Shown piece after piece: positions 1 through 8,500 of a stretch of 64,000 nucleotides of DNA (positions are counted from its first letter, which is position 1; each line of letters opens with the position of its first letter). Both the position numbers and the translations under genes were made by a program. Below the pieces are notes generated by a model. It was not told the DNA's origin. It searched no databases and was given only the letters and a program-made list of their open reading frames with translations. Source of the stretch: Salmonella enterica subsp. enterica serovar Typhimurium str. LT2 (GTDB lineage: Bacteria; Pseudomonadota; Gammaproteobacteria; Enterobacterales; Enterobacteriaceae); NCBI RefSeq assembly GCF_000006945.2, contig NC_003197.2:1426001-1490000 (forward strand), in the 5' to 3' direction.

Positions 1-434
1 ATCAAGAAACTCTGTGGCGGTCGGTACTCCCAGTTCGTTCACCTGCAATAGCAAGCGACGCGCCAGTTCAAGCCCATAATTGACGCGGTAACTGCCATTC
101 AAGTCGGGATCGGAAATCAGGCCTTTCCATCCCACGACGGTGCGCGGTTTTTCAAAATAGGTGCGCATGACGATCTCCAGACGCGCCTGATGCTTTTGGC
201 GTTGTGCCTGGAGCTGCGTCGCGTATTCCATGGCAGCATTCAGATCGTGAATCGAACAGGGGCCAATGACGACCAGTAGCCGTGGATCTTCACCATTTAA
301 AATCTTTTCTATCCGGCGTCGGGAGTCGGTAACGTGACTGGCGACGGAGGACGATACAGGATACCGCTGCGCGAGTTCGGTCGGTGTTACCAGGCTGTCG
401 ATACGCGCAGTACGGAGTTCGTCGGTTCTGTTCA
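1..434 (-). CDS. aroH: 3-deoxy-7-phosphoheptulonate (DAHP) synthase, Trp-sensitive, 5' part
   Basis: The gene is cut by the window edge, leaving the first ~144 codons. DAHP synthase condenses phosphoenolpyruvate and erythrose 4-phosphate, the first step of the shikimate pathway, in the cytosol. The translation starts MNRTDELRTARIDSLVTP and contains the class I DAHP synthase segments RRRIEKILNGEDPRLLVVIG, PCSIHD and EKPRTVVGWKGLISDP, which bind PEP and the sugar phosphate. It is called the Trp-sensitive isozyme rather than AroF or AroG because it lies next to ppsR and ppsA and has a TrpR operator upstream (579-598). The start is the first Met of the conserved N-terminus. The C-terminal part lies outside the window. 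Confidence 0.95.
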
Positions 435-522
435 TTACAAGTCTCAGAAATTTGTTGCTTCAACGGCAGGACTACCGGGAAGTGATGGGCATCACGATAA
501 ACCAATCCCTGCTGATTTCAAG

Positions 523-545
523 TGCGAGGCGTGTCACACCTCGCA
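523..545 (-). promoter_or_regulatory. hairpin in the aroH 5' leader
   Basis: A near-perfect inverted repeat (TGCGAG ... CTCGCA with a GTG/CAC inner stem) lies about 90 bases upstream of the aroH start, just downstream of the expected transcription start. It would form a stable stem near the 5' end of the aroH mRNA. No T-run follows it, so it does not look like a terminator. It may stabilise the message, but no function can be read from sequence alone. Confidence 0.5.
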
Positions 546-556
546 GGCAGAACGGC

Positions 557-598
557 ATGATAACAAAAACCAACCCATTAAACTAGTTTGCTAGTACA
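557..598 (-). promoter_or_regulatory. aroH promoter with TrpR operator
   Basis: Positions 581-598 hold the near-palindrome AACTAGTTTGCTAGTACA, very close to the TrpR operator core AACTAGTTAACTAGTA. Read on the minus strand, a -10-like TTATCAT lies at 557-563 and the operator covers the -35 position about 17 bases further upstream, so bound TrpR would block RNA polymerase. TrpR repression of aroH is established in enteric bacteria. The operator overlaps the stop codon of ppsR (591-593), so the last codon of one gene is also part of the control site of the next. Confidence 0.85.
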
Positions 599-1424
599 TC
601 CTGCGGTTAAGCCCCATAATATCGAGAATCTTGGTGGCTATCTCTTCAACGGAATAATTAGTGCTGTTCAGGCAGGGGATCTGATTCTTACGATACAGCG
701 CTTCGACCTCCGCCACTTCCATGCGGCACTGACGCAACGAGGCATAGCGACTGTTTTCACGGCGTTCTTCGCGAATTGCCGCCAGGCGTTCAGGGTCAAT
801 TGTCAGGCCGAACAGTTTATGTTGTAGCGGTTTTAACGATGTGGGCAGCGTCAAATTATCCATATCATCGGCGATGAAAGGGTAGTTAGCCGCACGAATA
901 CCGAATTGCATCGCCAGATAGAGGCTGGTGGGCGTTTTTCCACAGCGCGAAACGCCAAGTAAAATGACCTGAGCCTGATCGAGGTTGCGCAATGAAATGC
1001 CATCATCATGCGCCAGGGTATAATCGATAGCGGCAATACGGGCGTCATACTTGTTCAGGTTACCCGGATTAAGCCCATGAGTACGATGAGCGATCGGCGT
1101 CGGATCCAGTTTCATCTCCTGCTGAAGCGGCGCCACCAGCGCCTGGACGATATCCTGGCAGAAACCTTCGCTCTGTAAGATGATGGCGCGAATTTCAGGT
1201 AAAACAATCGAGTAAAACACCAGCGGGCGAACGCCGGTTTGCTGATAAATGGCGTCAATTTGGTCTTTGACGGCGCGGGCGCGACTTTCGTTTTCCACGA
1301 ATGGCAGCGTGATGCTGCTGATCGTCACCGGAAACTGCGACATAACCGCGTGACCCAGGACCTCGGCGGTGATGGCGGTACCATCAGAAATATAGAAAAC
1401 ATGGCGATCAACAACATTATCCAT
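591..1424 (-). CDS. ppsR: PEP synthase regulatory protein (bifunctional kinase/pyrophosphorylase)
   Basis: This 277-residue protein of the DUF299 family inactivates PEP synthase by ADP-dependent phosphorylation of a threonine next to its catalytic histidine, and reactivates it by phosphorolysis. The sequence opens [20 protein letters not shown] and has a P-loop-like [11 protein letters not shown] near residue 157. E. coli has a serine where this protein has the cysteine. An in-frame ATG three codons upstream exists, but the start at 1424 matches the family N-terminus. It is divergent from its target ppsA, the usual enteric arrangement, and its stop codon lies in the aroH operator. Confidence 0.95.
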
Positions 1425-1760
1425 TCTGTTCATCCTGAAGAGTAAACATAATTATCTGAAAGCATAAATTAAAAGTAACGGGAAACGTATAACTTGTCGC
1501 TTATTTTATAAAATGACAGGGACTTTTTATAATTAATGAAAAGTGTGTTTCATTTCCTGGAAACGCAGTTTATACCGGGGGTTATTCAGGGAATGCCGTG
1601 CTATGCGCGGGTTTGCGCAACTACGTAAACAATCTGAAAAAATGAAAAAATAAATTTGCTTGAACGATTCACCGTTTTTTTCGCGGGTTTAAGTATGCCA
1701 GGATAAATACGCAACTATGTGTTTCTTAAACTCGTTCATTTATCACAAAAGGATTGTTCG
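1425..1760. promoter_or_regulatory. divergent ppsR/ppsA control region with Cra-type site
   Basis: This is a 336-bp AT-rich gap between the divergent genes. At 1661-1671 lies TGAACGATTCA. On the other strand it reads GGTGAATCGTTCAA, a good match to the Cra (FruR) half-palindrome pattern TGAAWCGNTTCA. It sits about 90-100 bp upstream of the ppsA start codon, consistent with the known activation of ppsA by Cra during growth on gluconeogenic carbon. A -10-like GATAAAT lies at about 1702-1708. No ORF or RNA gene is apparent here. Confidence 0.7.
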
Positions 1761-4139
1761 ATGTCCAACAATGGCTCGTCACCGCTGGTGCTTTGGTATA
1801 ACCAACTCGGCATGAATGATGTAGACAGAGTTGGGGGCAAAAATGCCTCCCTGGGTGAAATGATTACTAACCTTTCCGGCATGGGCGTATCCGTTCCGAA
1901 TGGTTTTGCAACCACTGCCGATGCGTTTAACCAGTTTTTGGATCAAAGCGGCGTAAACCAGCGCATTTATGAGCTGCTGGATAAGACAGATATTGATGAT
2001 GTCTCCCAGCTGGCGAAAGCGGGCGCGCAGATCCGCCAGTGGATTATCGACACTCCTTTCCAGCCGGAGCTGGAAAACGCCATCCGCGATGCCTATGCGC
2101 AGCTTTCGTCGGATGATGAAAATGCCTCTTTTGCCGTGCGTTCCTCCGCCACGGCGGAAGATATGCCAGATGCTTCGTTTGCGGGTCAACAGGAAACGTT
2201 TCTTAACGTTCAGGGCTTCGACGCGGTGCTGGTGGCAGTGAAACACGTATTTGCTTCTCTGTTTAACGATCGCGCCATCTCTTATCGCGTTCACCAGGGA
2301 TATGATCATCGCGGCGTAGCGCTTTCCGCTGGCGTGCAGCGGATGGTTCGCTCCGATCTCGCCTCGTCAGGGGTGATGTTCTCTATCGATACCGAATCCG
2401 GCTTTGACCAGGTGGTCTTTATCACCTCGGCATGGGGACTGGGTGAAATGGTGGTGCAGGGCGCGGTTAACCCGGATGAATTTTATGTCCATAAACCAAC
2501 CCTGGCGGCAGGCCGTCCGGCCATCGTACGCCGCACCATGGGGTCGAAAAAAATCCGCATGGTTTACGCCGCCACCCAGGAGCACGGTAAGCAAGTGAAG
2601 ATTGAAGATGTGCCGCAGGAACAGCGCGACATTTTCTCGCTCACCAACGAAGAAGTGCAGGAACTGGCGAAACAAGCGGTGCAGATTGAGCAGCACTATG
2701 GTCGTCCGATGGATATCGAATGGGCGAAAGACGGTCATACCGGTAAGCTCTTTATTGTGCAGGCACGTCCGGAAACCGTGCGCTCTCGTGGCCAGGTGAT
2801 GGAGCGTTATACGCTACATGCGCAGGGGAAAATCATTGCCGAAGGTCGTGCCATTGGTCATCGTATCGGCGCAGGTACGGTAAAAGTTATTCACGATATC
2901 GGCGAAATGAACCGTATTGAGCCTGGCGATGTGCTTGTCACCGATATGACCGACCCGGACTGGGAACCGATCATGAAAAAAGCGGCGGCGATTGTCACTA
3001 ACCGTGGCGGGCGCACCTGTCACGCGGCGATTATCGCCCGCGAATTGGGCATTCCGGCGGTAGTCGGCTGCGGCGACGCCACCGAACGCATGAAAGATGG
3101 CGAAAAAGTAACCGTCTCCTGCGCAGAAGGTGATACCGGTTATGTGTATGCCGACATGCTGGATTTCAGCGTAAAAAGCTCCAGCGTAGATACCATGCCA
3201 GAGCTACCGCTGAAGGTCATGATGAACGTCGGCAACCCGGACAGGGCATTTGACTTTGCCTGCCTGCCGAATGAAGGCGTAGGTCTGGCGCGACTGGAAT
3301 TCATCATTAACCGTATGATTGGCGTTCACCCGCGTGCGCTGCTGGAGTTTGACGACCAGGATGCCGCGCTGCAAAACGACATTCGTGAGATGATGAAAGG
3401 GTTCGACTCGCCGCGTGAATTTTACGTTGGTCGACTGACGGAAGGGATCGCGACGTTAGGCGCCGCCTTCTACCCGAAACGCGTCATCGTTCGCCTGTCT
3501 GACTTTAAGTCCAACGAATACGCCAACCTGGTCGGCGGCGAACGCTATGAGCCGCATGAAGAAAACCCGATGCTGGGCTTCCGCGGCGCGGGTCGTTATG
3601 TCGCAGAAAGTTTCCGCGATTGTTTTGCGCTGGAATGCGAAGCGGTGAAACGCGTGCGCAACGATATGGGCCTTACCAACGTCGAAATCATGATCCCGTT
3701 CGTGCGAACGGTCGACCAGGCGAAAGCGGTCATCGAAGAGCTGGCGCGCCAGGGGCTTAAACGCGGCGAGAACGGGCTGAAGATCATCATGATGTGCGAG
3801 ATCCCGTCCAATGCCTTGCTGGCTGAACAGTTCCTCGAGTATTTTGATGGCTTCTCGATTGGTTCTAACGACATGACGCAGCTGGCGCTGGGGCTGGATC
3901 GCGATTCCGGCGTGGTGTCTGAACTGTTTGACGAGCGTAACGACGCGGTGAAAGCGCTGCTGTCGATGGCGATCCGCGCGGCGAAAAAACAGGGCAAATA
4001 TGTTGGAATTTGTGGTCAGGGTCCGTCCGACCATGAAGACTTTGCCGCCTGGCTGATGGAAGAGGGGATCGACAGCCTGTCGCTGAACCCGGACACCGTG
4101 GTTCAGACCTGGCTGAGTCTGGCGGAACTGAAGAAGTAG
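1761..4139 (+). CDS. ppsA: phosphoenolpyruvate synthase
   Basis: This 792-residue enzyme converts pyruvate, ATP and water to PEP, AMP and phosphate for gluconeogenesis. Three parts can be seen. The N-terminal ATP-grasp pyruvate-phosphate dikinase domain is at about residues 15-340 (VGGKNASLGEM, AVRSSATAEDMPDASFAGQQ). The mobile phosphohistidine domain carries GGRTCHAAIIARELG with the catalytic His near residue 421. The C-terminal PEP/pyruvate barrel ends with GICGQGPSDHEDFA and its conserved Cys. The start at MSNNGSSPLV follows an AAAGGATTG ribosome site; the in-frame ATG 14 codons upstream is not conserved. PpsR, encoded divergently, regulates the enzyme by phosphorylation. Confidence 0.97.
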   Translation: MSNNGSSPLVLWYNQLGMNDVDRVGGKNASLGEMITNLSGMGVSVPNGFATTADAFNQFLDQSGVNQRIYELLDKTDIDDVSQLAKAGAQIRQWIIDTPFQPELENAIRDAYAQLSSDDENASFAVRSSATAEDMPDASFAGQQETFLNVQGFDAVLVAVKHVFASLFNDRAISYRVHQGYDHRGVALSAGVQRMVRSDLASSGVMFSIDTESGFDQVVFITSAWGLGEMVVQGAVNPDEFYVHKPTLAAGRPAIVRRTMGSKKIRMVYAATQEHGKQVKIEDVPQEQRDIFSLTNEEVQELAKQAVQIEQHYGRPMDIEWAKDGHTGKLFIVQARPETVRSRGQVMERYTLHAQGKIIAEGRAIGHRIGAGTVKVIHDIGEMNRIEPGDVLVTDMTDPDWEPIMKKAAAIVTNRGGRTCHAAIIARELGIPAVVGCGDATERMKDGEKVTVSCAEGDTGYVYADMLDFSVKSSSVDTMPELPLKVMMNVGNPDRAFDFACLPNEGVGLARLEFIINRMIGVHPRALLEFDDQDAALQNDIREMMKGFDSPREFYVGRLTEGIATLGAAFYPKRVIVRLSDFKSNEYANLVGGERYEPHEENPMLGFRGAGRYVAESFRDCFALECEAVKRVRNDMGLTNVEIMIPFVRTVDQAKAVIEELARQGLKRGENGLKIIMMCEIPSNALLAEQFLEYFDGFSIGSNDMTQLALGLDRDSGVVSELFDERNDAVKALLSMAIRAAKKQGKYVGICGQGPSDHEDFAAWLMEEGIDSLSLNPDTVVQTWLSLAELKK

Positions 4140-4146
4140 TGTAATA

Positions 4147-4176
4147 CCGGATGGCGGCGTTAACGTCGCCATCCGG
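4147..4176. terminator. palindromic REP-like hairpin between ppsA and fadK
   Basis: CCGGATGGCG and CGCCATCCGG form a perfect 10-bp stem around a GC-rich loop between two convergent stop codons. It resembles a REP unit or bidirectional hairpin. The T-run is weak on both sides, so it may act mainly as an mRNA 3'-end stabiliser. Confidence 0.7.
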
Positions 4177-4180
4177 CAAT

Positions 4181-5821
4181 TTATACCGCAGTGTGCTCCT
4201 GGCGCAGCCGCTCAATAATATCCTGCCGCAACAGAAACTTCTGCACTTTGCCAGAGGCGGTTCTGGGCAGTTTTTCTACGATGACGATCCGTTCCGGATA
4301 TTTATACTTCGCTACCCGTTTTCGACTGAAAAAAGCGATCACCTCTTCCAGCGTCAGCGAAAGGTGTGGCGGTTTTAAGACTACATACGCGCATGAACGT
4401 TCGCCTAAGCGTTCATCAGGCATAGCAACGACGCAAGCATCGTGTATGCGGGGGTGTTGCAATAAAATATCCTCCACCTCGCGACTGCTGATATTTTCAC
4501 CTCCACGTATAATAATATCCTTTTTGCGCCCGGTAATTTTGATATAACCGTCTTCATCCATGCGGCAGAGGTCGCCGCTGTAATACCAGCCCTCATTATC
4601 CAGTGCGCGGGCGGTAAGTTCCGGCTCGTCCAGGTATCCCATAAAAACGTTCGGCCCGCGCGAGGCTTCTTCGCCTTCGTGGCCTGCTGGAAGCGTATTG
4701 CGATCTTCATCCACGATTTTAATTTCTACACCGGTGGCGGCATAACCATCGGTGTTCATCATGCGTGAAGTCGAATCACCCAGATTAACCATCGAGTGTG
4801 GAGAACTTTCTGTAGAACCGTAAATACTCAATAATTTGATACCGCGCTGCTGGCAGTCGCGGGCAACCTTTTTGGGAATAGTCGTGCCGCCGCATAAGAA
4901 GAATCGTAGTGAGGAGAGGTCGGCAGGCTGTTGCTCAATGGCACAAAGCAGATCGTAAATAAACGGCGTCGCGCCTGACATACAGGTACAGCGTTGCTGC
5001 GCTAATAAGGTAAGGCAGGCTTCTGGGGTAAAGATGTCCAGCAATACGCTACGCGCCCCGATTAAAAAGGGCGCGGTGACGCCGTGTAAAAATCCGGTGG
5101 CGTGGCCCAGTGGCGCAGGCATCAGGAACACATCTTGCCAGGTTAAATTCAACCGCGCGCAATACGCCCGTTCGCTGGCAAGAATATTATTGTGGGTCAA
5201 CATCACCCCTTTCGGCATTCCTTCTGTGCCGGAGGTAAACAGCACTGCCGCCAGTTCATCACCGTGAATGTTAATGTCTGACTGCAACGGTTCGCTGCGG
5301 TCGATGATTTGACTAAGCGCAAGCGCTGTGGTGGCAGGCGCCAGTTTATCCACGCCGACAATATGCGTCAGATGGCGCAGTTGATTTTGTAGCGGAAGGA
5401 TAAGATCGACCGGACGATTCTGTTTGAACACGGTGGGGGCGAAGAATATTTTAGCCTGACATTTGTTCAGCACCCAAACCAGCTCTGCTTCTCGCCAGGC
5501 GGGAAGTAGCGGGACAGATACCGCGCCCGTTTTCAGGCAGGCCAGATAAATGAGGGTAAACTCACACCAGCCCGGAAGCTGAAAGGCCACGCGATCGCCC
5601 GGTTGAATCCCCTGAGACAGTAACCAGTTTGCCAGGCGGCTTGCCGCGTAGTCGAGCGCGGCGTAGGTCCAGGACGCGCCATGATTATCGACCACGGCGA
5701 TTTTATCGGGTACGGCGCGTGCGGTTTGCCGCCAGTAGTCGCCCAGTGAAGCATCGCCCCAGTAGCCGGACTCGCGATAGGTTTTCCGCCTTGCGGCGTC
5801 AAACGTTAATGTAACACTCAT
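4181..5821 (-). CDS. fadK: short-chain acyl-CoA synthetase, anaerobic
   Basis: This 546-residue AMP-forming acyl-CoA ligase belongs to the ANL superfamily. It activates fatty acids to acyl-CoA via an acyl-adenylate. Visible motifs are the AMP signature LFTSGTEGMPKGVMLTH near residue 190, YGSTESSPH in the middle, and YSGDLCRMDEDGYIKITGRKKDIIIRGG in two parts near residue 430, with the C-terminal catalytic lysine in PRTASGKVQKFLLR. The start at MSVTLTFDAARR is chosen by alignment to the E. coli protein; an upstream in-frame Met gives 15 more residues. It follows ydiQRST on the same strand, fitting its role in anaerobic fatty-acid use. A REP-like hairpin separates it from ydiT. Confidence 0.93.
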   Translation of the reverse strand: MSVTLTFDAARRKTYRESGYWGDASLGDYWRQTARAVPDKIAVVDNHGASWTYAALDYAASRLANWLLSQGIQPGDRVAFQLPGWCEFTLIYLACLKTGAVSVPLLPAWREAELVWVLNKCQAKIFFAPTVFKQNRPVDLILPLQNQLRHLTHIVGVDKLAPATTALALSQIIDRSEPLQSDINIHGDELAAVLFTSGTEGMPKGVMLTHNNILASERAYCARLNLTWQDVFLMPAPLGHATGFLHGVTAPFLIGARSVLLDIFTPEACLTLLAQQRCTCMSGATPFIYDLLCAIEQQPADLSSLRFFLCGGTTIPKKVARDCQQRGIKLLSIYGSTESSPHSMVNLGDSTSRMMNTDGYAATGVEIKIVDEDRNTLPAGHEGEEASRGPNVFMGYLDEPELTARALDNEGWYYSGDLCRMDEDGYIKITGRKKDIIIRGGENISSREVEDILLQHPRIHDACVVAMPDERLGERSCAYVVLKPPHLSLTLEEVIAFFSRKRVAKYKYPERIVIVEKLPRTASGKVQKFLLRQDIIERLRQEHTAV

Positions 5822-5867
5822 TGACTTGTTCTCTATTAATACAAATGACGTAATCTCCGGGGGCAAG

Positions 5868-5898
5868 CCGAATAAGACGCCGTAGCGTCGTTATCCGG
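5868..5898. repeat. REP-like hairpin between ydiT and fadK
   Basis: CCGAATAAGACGC and GCGTCGTTATCCGG form an imperfect inverted repeat around CGTA, of the REP/PU type common between enteric genes. It lies inside the presumed ydiQRST-fadK transcript and could reduce or stabilise downstream fadK expression. Confidence 0.6.
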
Positions 5899-5910
5899 TG
5901 TTTCAGAGCG

Positions 5911-6204
5911 TCAGCCGTAGCGAAACTCAACGCCGAACGTTCCCGCCGGGTATTCCCATTTTTCGAGAAGAGTATTGCCGCAGAGAACCCTGCAGGTCCC
6001 GCATTCCAGGCAGCCCGCGGAGTCAAAATGAATATTTCCCGCATCGTCCAGCTTATAGAGTCCGGCAGGGCAGGCTTTTATTAATTTATTAAACTCCTGC
6101 ATGTCAGGCGAGGAGCGCAAAATGATATGTGGGTGTCCTTCATCTACGTAAAATTTATTTACGCCCAATTTGACGTCAACATTCACCTTATTGTCCGAAC
6201 TCAT
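5911..6204 (-). CDS. ydiT: ferredoxin-like protein of the FixX family
   Basis: This 97-residue iron-sulfur protein has the cysteine motif CLECGTCRVLC near residue 75 and an upstream CPAGLYKLDD segment, as in FixX and the ferredoxin domain of ETF-ubiquinone oxidoreductase. It should pair with the flavoprotein YdiS to pass electrons from the ETF to the quinone pool. Its start overlaps the end of ydiS by 4 bp (ATGA type), indicating translational coupling. The partner assignment rests on gene order and family knowledge. Confidence 0.92.
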   Translation of the reverse strand: MSSDNKVNVDVKLGVNKFYVDEGHPHIILRSSPDMQEFNKLIKACPAGLYKLDDAGNIHFDSAGCLECGTCRVLCGNTLLEKWEYPAGTFGVEFRYG

Positions 6205-7487
6205 AATGCCGTAGCCCCTTTTATGCCGTCTTTTAATAGATTCACCAGTCCAATTTTTTTCGCATGTGACAGGATAGTTTTACGCAACGGTGGGACTGGA
6301 CCGCCATCAACGGTGAACAGATCGCCCACAATGTTTGCCGCCATACGCGGGTACTCGGTAAAAAGCCGTGGGTTTTCCATTAATCCGGGGAGTTTGCGGA
6401 AATGCCGCATATCGCGTAACACGCCGTTTTTCTCCAGCGCGCGTTTGTAACCGGCAAGACTCGCGGCGGAAAAATCTTGCCGCGCTTTAGCGTCAATGGC
6501 GGTTTGAGCGGCCGCTTGCGCGGACGCGATGGCTAAATCCATGCCGCGGACGGTATAGCCGAGATTCAGACAAAGACCGGCGGCGTCGCCGACAATCATC
6601 ACGCCGTCATTTGCCAGCTCCGGCATCATTGCTATGCCGCCTTCGGGCACCATATGAGCGGAGTATTCAAGCAGTGTTCCCCCCTGAATCAAAGGGCGTA
6701 TTGCCGGATGCTGTTTAAAATCTTCCAGCATTTGCGGTACGCTTTTGGTCGCGTGAGCAATGTCGCCCAGGCCACATACCAGCCCCAGAGAAACCGAATC
6801 GCGGTTGGTATAAAGAAACCCGCCGCCCATGAGCCCGTTGGAGGGCGCGCCAGCGAATAACCAGGCGGCGCCTTCATGGGACGCCAGATTAAAGCGCTCT
6901 TCAATAAGTGCCGGAGAGAGCCCAATCAACTCTTTTACGCCGACTGCATAGTGATGCGCAGAAGAGACAGGCACCATGTCCAGCGAACGGCCCAGCATGG
7001 AATTCACGCCGTCCGCGAGAATCACAATATTCGCATCCAGAATATCATCCCCGGCCTGAACGCCAGTGACGCGATTGCCTTCACGTACCAGAGCGTCGAC
7101 CCGTACACCTGGGATAAACTGCGCGCCAGCCTGTTCCGCCTGCGCCATTAACCACGGGTCCAGTTTGTTGCGCAGTACGGTATATGACGTAAGGGGCGGA
7201 GTAGGGGGCGCGCGGTGAAAATCAAGTGTGACGGCGCTTTCTTCGGTTAAAAAGGAGATTTTTTCACGGGTAACGACGCGTTCGATGGGGGCGGACGTTG
7301 CGAATCCCGGCATAATACTTTCGATACTGTGAGCGTAGAGCCGGCCACCGGTCATATTTTTGCTGCCCGCGCTGTTTCCGCGTTCAATAACCAGTACATC
7401 CAGTCCCGCTTTTGCCATCACATACGCGGCGACCGTTCCTGCTACGCCTGCGCCCACCACAATAGCGTCAAATTTATCATCCGACAT
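6201..7487 (-). CDS. ydiS: FixC-like FAD-dependent oxidoreductase (ETF-quinone oxidoreductase type)
   Basis: This 428-residue flavoprotein starts with the Rossmann dinucleotide motif AIVVGAGVAGTVAAYVMAKA and has a second FAD contact, GVMIVGDAAGLCLNLGYTV, near residue 290. Both are typical of the geranylgeranyl reductase/FixC family. With YdiT it is predicted to accept electrons from the YdiQ/YdiR ETF at the membrane. A strong AAGGAG ribosome site precedes the ATG. It is a paralogue of FixC of the carnitine pathway. The substrate has not been defined from sequence. Confidence 0.92.
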   Translation of the reverse strand: MSDDKFDAIVVGAGVAGTVAAYVMAKAGLDVLVIERGNSAGSKNMTGGRLYAHSIESIMPGFATSAPIERVVTREKISFLTEESAVTLDFHRAPPTPPLTSYTVLRNKLDPWLMAQAEQAGAQFIPGVRVDALVREGNRVTGVQAGDDILDANIVILADGVNSMLGRSLDMVPVSSAHHYAVGVKELIGLSPALIEERFNLASHEGAAWLFAGAPSNGLMGGGFLYTNRDSVSLGLVCGLGDIAHATKSVPQMLEDFKQHPAIRPLIQGGTLLEYSAHMVPEGGIAMMPELANDGVMIVGDAAGLCLNLGYTVRGMDLAIASAQAAAQTAIDAKARQDFSAASLAGYKRALEKNGVLRDMRHFRKLPGLMENPRLFTEYPRMAANIVGDLFTVDGGPVPPLRKTILSHAKKIGLVNLLKDGIKGATAL

Positions 7488-7543
7488 GCTTTATGCTCCT
7501 TTCCCGCCGTATCGACGACGGGAGATGTGCGTTGAAAAAGGAA

Positions 7544-8479
7544 TTAGCGGCTTAACTGGTCGATGAGGGCAGGAACAACCTTATAGATATCGCCCACCAG
7601 GCCATAATCGGCATAATTGAAAATGGGCGCGTTTTTATCTTTGTTAATTGCGACAATAATTTTTGCGCCGTTTCCACCCACCATATGTTGAATTTGGCCG
7701 GAAATGCCCAGCGTCAGATAGAGATCGGATTTCAACAGAACGCCGGATACGCCAATATAACGCTCACGTTCCATCCAGTTTTCACCTTCCGCAATGGGGC
7801 GGGAACAGCCCACTTCTGCGCCGAGGACGGTCGCCAGTTTATGCACCATATCCAGATCGCTTTGCGCCGCCAGACCTCGTCCTACGCCGATGACCCGTTT
7901 GGCTTTGCTCAAATCGACGCTGCTTAACGATTTCGCGCGCCGCTGCTGGCACAATACCTCGTGGCGTGGGGCAATATATGCCAGCGTGGTCTGCGGGCAA
8001 GTATGACCGGGGAGAGGGGCGGCGGGTTCCAGTACGCCGGGTGCCAGCGTAATAATCGCCTGCGGACTGTTTAATTTCTCTTTGCCGAAAGCAAGTCCGC
8101 CGTACATGCGATGCTCTGCGTGTAGCGTCCCGTCGAGGAGGTCAATAGACGTCGCGTCGTTCACCATCACGGCGTCAAGCTGGATGCTCAGCCGGGCGCC
8201 CAGCGCTTTACAGCGCTTGGTCGCCGCCATGAGCAGCAGCCCATTTTGGTCGCCTAATAACGAGGCCAGCGTTTCGGCATAGTTTTCCACGCGCTGCAAA
8301 TCCGTATGCGATTCAAGAATGACTATCTCATCAGCGCCAAGCGCTTTCACGTAGTCGATATCCGTGTTTCCTTGCACGATGGCGTAAACTTTTTCTCCCC
8401 ACTGCCGCGCGCCGGTCATTAATTCGGCATAACGCTCTACGTTATCGCTAAATACCCATACGTTAGCTAAATGATTCAT
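7544..8479 (-). CDS. ydiR: electron transfer flavoprotein, alpha subunit (FixB-like)
   Basis: This 311-residue ETF alpha subunit has the C-terminal FAD-binding signature around residues 250-285 (YLTLGISGQIQHMVGGNGAK followed by IIVAINKDKNAPIFNYADYG). The N-terminal half has the Rossmann-like ETF fold (GADEIVILESH). It forms a heterodimer with YdiQ that collects electrons from acyl-CoA dehydrogenases. It lies 21 bp downstream of ydiQ in the same operon. Confidence 0.93.
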   Translation of the reverse strand: MNHLANVWVFSDNVERYAELMTGARQWGEKVYAIVQGNTDIDYVKALGADEIVILESHTDLQRVENYAETLASLLGDQNGLLLMAATKRCKALGARLSIQLDAVMVNDATSIDLLDGTLHAEHRMYGGLAFGKEKLNSPQAIITLAPGVLEPAAPLPGHTCPQTTLAYIAPRHEVLCQQRRAKSLSSVDLSKAKRVIGVGRGLAAQSDLDMVHKLATVLGAEVGCSRPIAEGENWMERERYIGVSGVLLKSDLYLTLGISGQIQHMVGGNGAKIIVAINKDKNAPIFNYADYGLVGDIYKVVPALIDQLSR

Positions 8480-8500
8480 GATAATTTTTCTCCGTTGGGC

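Noticed and set aside
1779..2738. Overlapping minus-strand ORFs opposite ppsA N-terminal half
   Set aside because: They are shadow frames of the coding strand with unlikely composition.
3456..4172. Long antisense ORF (238 codons) opposite ppsA
   Set aside because: It lies entirely antisense to the conserved PEP synthase gene, has low-complexity Arg/His/Gln-rich translation and no ribosome site. It is a consequence of GC-rich third positions.
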